This document shows, piece after piece, positions 1 to 3,293 of a stretch of DNA of 5,421 bases. Numbering within the stretch: position 1 is the stretch's first letter; the number at the start of each line of letters is the position of its first letter. This DNA is from Chloroflexota bacterium. Lineage in GTDB: Bacteria; Chloroflexota; Anaerolineae; B4-G1. The stretch covers positions 1 through 5,421 of the forward strand of contig JAUVSX010000249.1 of the NCBI GenBank assembly GCA_030596915.1, read 5' to 3'. A program made the position numbers and the translations under genes. Under the pieces are notes generated by a model that worked only from the letters and a program-made list of their open reading frames with translations, did no database searches and was not told the DNA's origin.

Positions 1-155
1 CGAATCGCCACCCCGGTGCTCCGTTCCGTCGTGTGCTGCTCCCCGCTTCCCATGGCCGTTTCTTCTCCCAACAGGTAGATGGATTGTTGCCTCAGACGGG
101 GAGGTCGGCGCAAGCTCTGTCGGATGGGGGCCACCCGGGCCCGAGAGGAGGGGTC
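1..155. other. Upstream flank without a supported gene
   Basis: The frame of the downstream reductase stays open leftwards to an ATG at 33. The residues it would add, between 33 and 155, look like no known domain and lie before the Rossmann fold, so I treat them as non-coding leader. Another plus-strand frame is open from the window edge to a TGA at 163-165 and could in principle be the tail of an upstream gene, but its translation shows nothing recognisable. I see no clear promoter or terminator here. Confidence 0.4.
146..151 (+). promoter_or_regulatory. Shine-Dalgarno site that sets the GTG start of the reductase
   Basis: AGGAGG, a full anti-16S match, lies four bases before GTG at 156. 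The spacing is a little short, but the match is the best near the start of the conserved fold. The upstream in-frame ATG at 33 has no comparable site. Confidence 0.6.
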
Positions 156-1193
156 GTGGCATCTGACACCGGCGAGATCCGCTTCGCCCGCGCGCTCGTG
201 CTGGGTGCGACGGGGATGATCGGCGCCCATGCGGTGCGCGCCTGCTTGAAGCGCGACATCCCTGTTCGCGCGCTGATCCGTCCGACCAGCGAGGCAGGCA
301 ACCTCGAGGGATTGGATGTCGAGCGCGTGCCGGGCGATCTTGCGGATCAGGCCTCGCTGAGGAGCGCGCTCGAGGATTGTGACCTGTTCATTCACGCTGC
401 GGCCCCCTATCCCACCCACCACTTCGGCAAGGTGCGTCTGATCGCGCAGGCGACACACGGCCTGCGCAACCTGCTCGAGGTCGCGCGAGAGGCGCCCGGC
501 TTGCGACGACTGGTCTACGTGAGCAGCGTGACGACCATCGGAATCCCGGCAGGCGAGGATGGACGGCCCGCACCCCACACGCGCCCGGCGCGGGAATCCG
601 ACGTGCAGTTCCCCGTGGACGACGACGCCCCCTACTTCGGGGTCAAGGTCGCGATGGAGCGGCAGGCCCTGGATGCGGCACAGGCAGGCGTGCCCGTCGT
701 GGTGGTCAATCCGACCTTCTGTGTGGACGCTCTCGACGCTCGTCGCACGACCGCGCAGCTCATGATCCCGCTGGCGCGCCGCCAGGTTCCGGCCTACATC
801 CCCGGCTACCTGAATGCGGTGGCGACGCAGGATGTCGGGACCGGCATCCTGCTGGCGGCCCTCCGCGGCCGCGTTGGCCAGCGCTACATCCTCGGCGGCG
901 AGAACATGCGCTCCCAGGAGTTCCTGGCCCGCTGCGCGCGCGAGGTGGGCGTGTCCGCGCCGCGCCTCGCCATGCCGATTGCCCTCGCCGAGGTCGTGAG
1001 TTTCTTCACCGAATGCGTGGCCCATGTCACTGGAACGCGACCGCTCTTTCCCATGACGGGCATCCGCATGATGAAGCACAGCCAGGTCTATGACATCGGC
1101 AAGGCCCGGGGAGAGCTGGGATACGAGCCCACCTCCGTGGACGCGGCAATACGCCGCGCGTACGAGTGGTATCGCGCGAAGGGGATGCTGTAG
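156..1193 (+). CDS. NAD(P)-dependent epimerase/reductase, extended SDR (HpnA / dihydroflavonol-4-reductase-like)
   Basis: Probable cytoplasmic oxidoreductase of 345 residues acting on a nucleotide sugar or a related carbonyl compound. Seen in the sequence: the Rossmann glycine motif GATGMIG at residues 17-23; an acidic GDL step near D61; FIHAAA near 78-83; the SSV strand with the catalytic-type serine at 123-124; the YxxxK pair Y160/K164; VNPT near 185; and RYILGGEN at 243-250, a signature typical of HpnA-like and dihydroflavonol-4-reductase-like proteins. The length matches that family (roughly 330-345). GTG at 156 is chosen because AGGAGG precedes it and the nucleotide-binding strand follows within a dozen residues; ATG at 33 would add 41 residues with no family match. 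Its end faces the end of the beta-helix gene, 28 bp away. No squalene/hopene or sugar-pathway neighbours are visible, so the substrate is unknown. Class assignment is firm; the HpnA-like subgroup is inference. Confidence 0.9.
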   Translation: MASDTGEIRFARALVLGATGMIGAHAVRACLKRDIPVRALIRPTSEAGNLEGLDVERVPGDLADQASLRSALEDCDLFIHAAAPYPTHHFGKVRLIAQATHGLRNLLEVAREAPGLRRLVYVSSVTTIGIPAGEDGRPAPHTRPARESDVQFPVDDDAPYFGVKVAMERQALDAAQAGVPVVVVNPTFCVDALDARRTTAQLMIPLARRQVPAYIPGYLNAVATQDVGTGILLAALRGRVGQRYILGGENMRSQEFLARCAREVGVSAPRLAMPIALAEVVSFFTECVAHVTGTRPLFPMTGIRMMKHSQVYDIGKARGELGYEPTSVDAAIRRAYEWYRAKGML

Positions 1194-1221
1194 GCTGCGC
1201 CGGCAGGTCGGGGTTCGCTCT

Positions 1222-2406
1222 CTACCGCACAACAAGGATTCTCTGACTGGATCTCATTCCCCTGGCCTCGAAGGCCCAGAAGTAGACACCGGCCTCAACA
1301 GCGTGACCCATCTGATCGCAGCCGTTCCAGCTGAAGACCATGGGACCCTCGCTGACCAACACGCGGGCGCGGAACAGCTCACGGCCGGTGACCGTGACGA
1401 GGAAGAGGTCTCCCGTGCCCGGGGCCCCCTGCACGTGTACGCGGGCTACCTGCCCGCTGTGAACCAGGCTGGGCGTTGCAAAGACACGCGCCGGGTTGGT
1501 AAGCGTACGGGGCAGGTCGTCGCGGTCCTTGGCATCGGCGGTCCCACCGCAGGTCGGCAGCCGCGCTCCGATCCACTGCGCCCGAAGGGTGTCCGAGTAG
1601 CAGGGCGAGTCGACGGAGATGTTGTAGCTGCCCGCATCGAGATCGCAGAACATCGGATCGACGTCGAAGAGGTTGCCGTCTTCGGGGGGTGAGGTGAAGC
1701 CGTCGATGTTGTCCAGGTCATTCTCCCAGAAGTCGTTCTCACGCACACCAAATGCTCCGCCTTCCACGATGCGCACCCCATAGCAGCTGTTCCGAGCGAA
1801 GATATTTCGCTCGATTGTCAGACCGTCTGCAGGAAAGATGGCGTTGATGCCAACCGCATTATCAGTAACCGTGTTGTTCGCGAAAACAATGGCGGAACCT
1901 GATGTGACACACATCGCCGAGGTGCTGGTCGCGCCACGGAGAACGCAGTCCTGGAACGCAACGCCAGCCACGTCGGGGCAAACATACACGCAGTAGTTGT
2001 TCGTGCCGACAAGGGACGTCAGTGTGAATCCGATAACAGATACACCTTGTGTGGAGTCTGGCAGAGCGATGCAGGTGTCCGTGGTGTAGCTGGTACTGAG
2101 AACGATCTCGGTATGCTCCGCACCCTCTGCCGCAATCAGATGAACACCGCTGTGCAGATCCACCACAGTTCCCATGCCGTAGTCCCAGCATCCAGACTGA
2201 TGCCCGTCTGCATACGTTCCTGGATGAACCAGGACGGTGTCTCCATAGGTGGCTTGATTGACAGCGTCCTGGATGGTCTGGTAGAGTGGATCCAGGCCAT
2301 CACACTCATCGATGCAGACGTGAAGTGTCGCAGCCTGGGCAGAACCCACGACAATGAGGATCGCGCACACGCACACCAGGAGCCAGAGGGGAACAGGGCG
2401 ATGCAT
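1222..2406 (-). CDS. Exported right-handed beta-helix protein with C-terminal FlgD-like Ig domain
   Basis: A 394-residue exported protein, probably a cell-surface or secreted carbohydrate-binding or lyase-like protein; no enzymatic activity can be assigned. Residues 1-25 form a signal peptide: short basic start, hydrophobic run, AQA before the likely cut after 25. The mature start, with TIQDAVNQATYGDTVLV and HPGTY, is the standard opening of parallel beta-helix (pectin-lyase-fold) proteins. Coils follow to about residue 290, with NNTVTDN and ERNIFARN turns and then the DPMFCD and SPCYSD segments that usually close such helices. Residues about 305-394 form a FlgD-type or sorting-type Ig domain, with SWNG at 359-362, AGVYFW at 372-377 and a final RILVVR. 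The mature part has about 13 cysteines, many for a bacterial beta-helix. The start is fixed by GGAGG six bases upstream. The C-terminus could instead act as a type IX-like secretion signal; I cannot decide. It diverges from the PKD-like gene. Confidence 0.9.
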   Translation of the reverse strand: MHRPVPLWLLVCVCAILIVVGSAQAATLHVCIDECDGLDPLYQTIQDAVNQATYGDTVLVHPGTYADGHQSGCWDYGMGTVVDLHSGVHLIAAEGAEHTEIVLSTSYTTDTCIALPDSTQGVSVIGFTLTSLVGTNNYCVYVCPDVAGVAFQDCVLRGATSTSAMCVTSGSAIVFANNTVTDNAVGINAIFPADGLTIERNIFARNSCYGVRIVEGGAFGVRENDFWENDLDNIDGFTSPPEDGNLFDVDPMFCDLDAGSYNISVDSPCYSDTLRAQWIGARLPTCGGTADAKDRDDLPRTLTNPARVFATPSLVHSGQVARVHVQGAPGTGDLFLVTVTGRELFRARVLVSEGPMVFSWNGCDQMGHAVEAGVYFWAFEARGMRSSQRILVVR

Positions 2407-2412
2407 GGGTTG

Positions 2413-2417
2413 CCTCC
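2413..2417 (-). promoter_or_regulatory. Shine-Dalgarno site of the beta-helix gene
   Basis: On the minus strand GGAGG lies six bases before the ATG at 2406-2404. This is ideal spacing and supports this start, which also begins the signal peptide. Confidence 0.75.
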
Positions 2418-2501
2418 GCTGAAGGTGTCAGAAGCTCGGCGAACGAGGCCCATGCAGCAAGAACCGCACCCTCCTGACCGCCGCGTCGCCCCCCTAGGCA
2501 A

Positions 2502-2519
2502 TCCCATCCGCGCATGGGA
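2502..2519. repeat. Inverted repeat upstream of the beta-helix gene
   Basis: TCCCAT at 2502-2507 and ATGGGA at 2514-2519 form a perfect six-base dyad around a six-base centre, 96 bp before the beta-helix start. It could be an operator or a leader hairpin in that gene's 5' untranslated region. Confidence 0.4.
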
Positions 2520-2565
2520 GATGGAGACGCACAACTGATGGCGGAATTCGTACAGTCACCCATCC

Positions 2566-2610
2566 GGTGCGTTCTGCACCCCTGACCACAGCTGATGCAC
2601 CCCATGCACC
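2566..2610. repeat. Cluster of TGCACC repeats with a GGTGC/GCACC hairpin
   Basis: TGCACCCC occurs at 2575-2582 and 2596-2603, exactly 21 bp apart (two helical turns), and TGCACC again at 2605-2610. The first copy also pairs with GGTGC at 2566-2570 across a five-base loop. Phased direct repeats of this kind suggest a DNA-binding protein array, but no regulator is identified. Confidence 0.4.
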
Positions 2611-2647
2611 GGGCCACTCAACGGCTGCCCTATGGCGAACGACTGGC

Positions 2648-2675
2648 TCACATATCCTGTAACTGATTCACATAT
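2648..2675. repeat. Paired TCACATAT direct repeats, 20 bp apart
   Basis: TCACATAT at 2648-2655 and again at 2668-2675, in the only clearly AT-rich patch of the intergenic region. The 20-bp offset places both copies on the same face of the helix. This fits a dimeric regulator site or an AT-rich promoter zone, but no -35/-10 pair is convincing. Confidence 0.4.
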
Positions 2676-2891
2676 ATCGGTTTAGGCCACAATTCTCTGT
2701 GATGGGGATCGCAATCCCGGCAGAGCCGTCCGACTGGGTGTCAACCAGAGCAAGGGGGGAAGGCCCGGCGCGACATGACCGCTTGGTCAAGCCGCGGGTC
2801 GGAGGAGAGCCTGAGGATGTGGCAAGTCGAACATCAAGTGGTGCTGAGCCGCAACGTCGATGATGCATCGTAGCGCGCAGCGACCACGAGC

Positions 2892-2912
2892 CAACGTCAA
2901 CGTATGACGTTG
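2892..2912. repeat. Perfect 8-bp inverted repeat CAACGTCA / TGACGTTG
   Basis: CAACGTCA (2892-2899) and TGACGTTG (2905-2912) are perfect reverse complements around a five-base centre. A third half-site, CAACGTC, occurs at 2852-2858. On the plus strand three Ts follow, too few for a good intrinsic terminator. It could be an operator or the stem of an RNA hairpin. Confidence 0.55.
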
Positions 2913-2938
2913 TTTCCTCAGTTTCCGATTGACTGAAG

Positions 2939-2951
2939 CCCCCTTCGGGGG
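2939..2951. repeat. GC hairpin CCCCC-TTC-GGGGG
   Basis: Five Cs, TTC, five Gs. Read as RNA it can also fold as a four-pair stem closed by a very stable cUUCGg tetraloop. No T tract follows on either strand, so it is not a classic intrinsic terminator. Confidence 0.5.
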
Positions 2952-3096
2952 TAATCGCCCATAGGGTAGAAGGTGCATCATCCTTGGGTCATCATGATTT
3001 CCGTGCACCTGTCTGCACATGCGGGATCCACCCTCAGGCATCAAGGCTTATGGTGGCAGTAGACTCATCATTCTACGAAGGTGGTGTACGACGCGC

Positions 3097-3143
3097 AGGC
3101 GACCACTGGTTGCCCATCAGCCGGAGGCCAAGACTGGTCGCCT
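3097..3143. repeat. 9-bp inverted repeat with overlapping direct repeat
   Basis: AGGCGACCA (3097-3105) and TGGTCGCCT (3135-3143) are perfect reverse complements around a 29-base spacer. ACTGGTTGCC (3105-3114) is repeated with one change as ACTGGTCGCC (3133-3142). It lies about 150 bp upstream of the PKD-like gene and could fold in its leader or serve as a binding site. Confidence 0.45.
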
Positions 3144-3235
3144 TTGCACTCCCTAGCACCCGTTGCCACGGATGGTACGGGCTCTCCATCGCCTTCACAC
3201 TGTCTTCTGCCTCTTGGTGCCCAGAATCTCCATGA

Positions 3236-3249
3236 GTGTCACTTGACAC
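3236..3249. promoter_or_regulatory. Operator-like dyad GTGTCA-CT-TGACAC
   Basis: A perfect 6-bp dyad with a two-base centre, 44 bp before the start of the PKD-like gene. It contains the hexamer TTGACA (3243-3248), identical to the sigma-70 -35 consensus. However, no -10 box follows at 16-18 bp, and a start from it would fall on the Shine-Dalgarno site. I therefore read it as a possible repressor or activator site rather than the promoter itself. Confidence 0.4.
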
Positions 3250-3277
3250 CTCTGGTCACACTACAGGACCCAGTCGC

Positions 3278-3284
3278 AGGGAGG
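3278..3284 (+). promoter_or_regulatory. Shine-Dalgarno site of the PKD-like gene
   Basis: AGGGAGG lies nine bases before ATG at 3294. It supports this start, which also places a signal peptide at the very N-terminus. Confidence 0.75.
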
Positions 3285-3293
3285 CGCAGAGTC

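Larger units (their letters stand above)
2593..2980. repeat. Discontinuous long-range inverted repeat, about 388 bp
   Basis: The left end carries TGATGCACC (2593-2601) and then CCCTATGG (2628-2635). The right end carries the reverse complements in mirrored order: CCATAGGG (2959-2966), then GGTGCATCA (2972-2980). The inner gaps differ (26 versus 5 bases), so the arms are not a clean terminal inverted repeat, and I see no flanking target-site duplication. A small non-autonomous element or a paired recognition-site system is possible; chance is not excluded. Confidence 0.35.
2859..2982. ncRNA. Candidate structured RNA: nested inverted repeats
   Basis: GATGATGCA (2859-2867) is the perfect reverse complement of TGCATCATC (2974-2982). 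Inside these closing arms lie a perfect 8-bp hairpin (2892-2912), a CCCCC/GGGGG hairpin with a possible UUCG loop (2939-2951) and a small CCC/GGG dyad (2958-2966). If transcribed, this would be a multi-branched RNA of about 124 nt. It matches no RNA family I recognise, and the strand is unknown. A competing hairpin CGATG/CATCG at 2858-2870 overlaps the left arm. This is inference from pairing potential only. Confidence 0.25.
2407..3293. other. Divergent intergenic region, 887 bp, repeat-rich, no supported gene
   Basis: This stretch separates two divergent genes for exported proteins. Open frames exist on both strands (for example 2668-2868 and 2787-3044 minus, 2984-3235 plus), but none has a Shine-Dalgarno site, a recognisable domain or a convincing start. 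It contains a locally AT-rich patch at about 2640-2700 and an unusual number of inverted and direct repeats, listed separately. It must contain the promoters of both flanking genes unless they are read through from elsewhere, yet no good paired -35/-10 set is visible. It could also hold a small RNA or a decayed mobile element; the sequence alone does not decide. Confidence 0.6.

Noticed and set aside
33..155. N-terminal extension of the reductase from ATG at 33
   Set aside because: The extra 41 residues match nothing in the family, and the GTG at 156 has an AGGAGG site and gives the normal length.
1090..1692. Open frame of 200 codons on the plus strand
   Set aside because: It overlaps the end of the reductase and is antisense to the beta-helix gene, whose C-terminal FlgD-like domain is convincing. 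No ribosome site or domain is visible.
2560..2700. CRISPR-like repeat array
   Set aside because: The repeats are only 8 bp long, there are two or three copies, and they are spaced by about two helical turns with no spacers of CRISPR length or cas genes.
2892..2951. Tandem intrinsic terminators
   Set aside because: The hairpins are real, but neither is followed by a proper T tract on either strand, and no gene ends nearby.
2668..3044. Two overlapping minus-strand open frames (2668-2868 and 2787-3044) as small genes or transposase remnants
   Set aside because: The translations are compositionally odd and resemble decayed coding sequence, but I could not match them to any transposase or other family, and neither has a ribosome site. 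Left as unassigned.
2984..3235. Plus-strand open frame of 83 codons upstream of the PKD-like gene
   Set aside because: It begins at TTG without a ribosome site, lacks any domain, and overlaps inverted repeats.
3243..3271. TTGACA as the -35 box of the PKD-like gene
   Set aside because: The sequence 17 bp downstream (GGACCC) is not a -10 box, and the implied transcript start would fall on the Shine-Dalgarno site.
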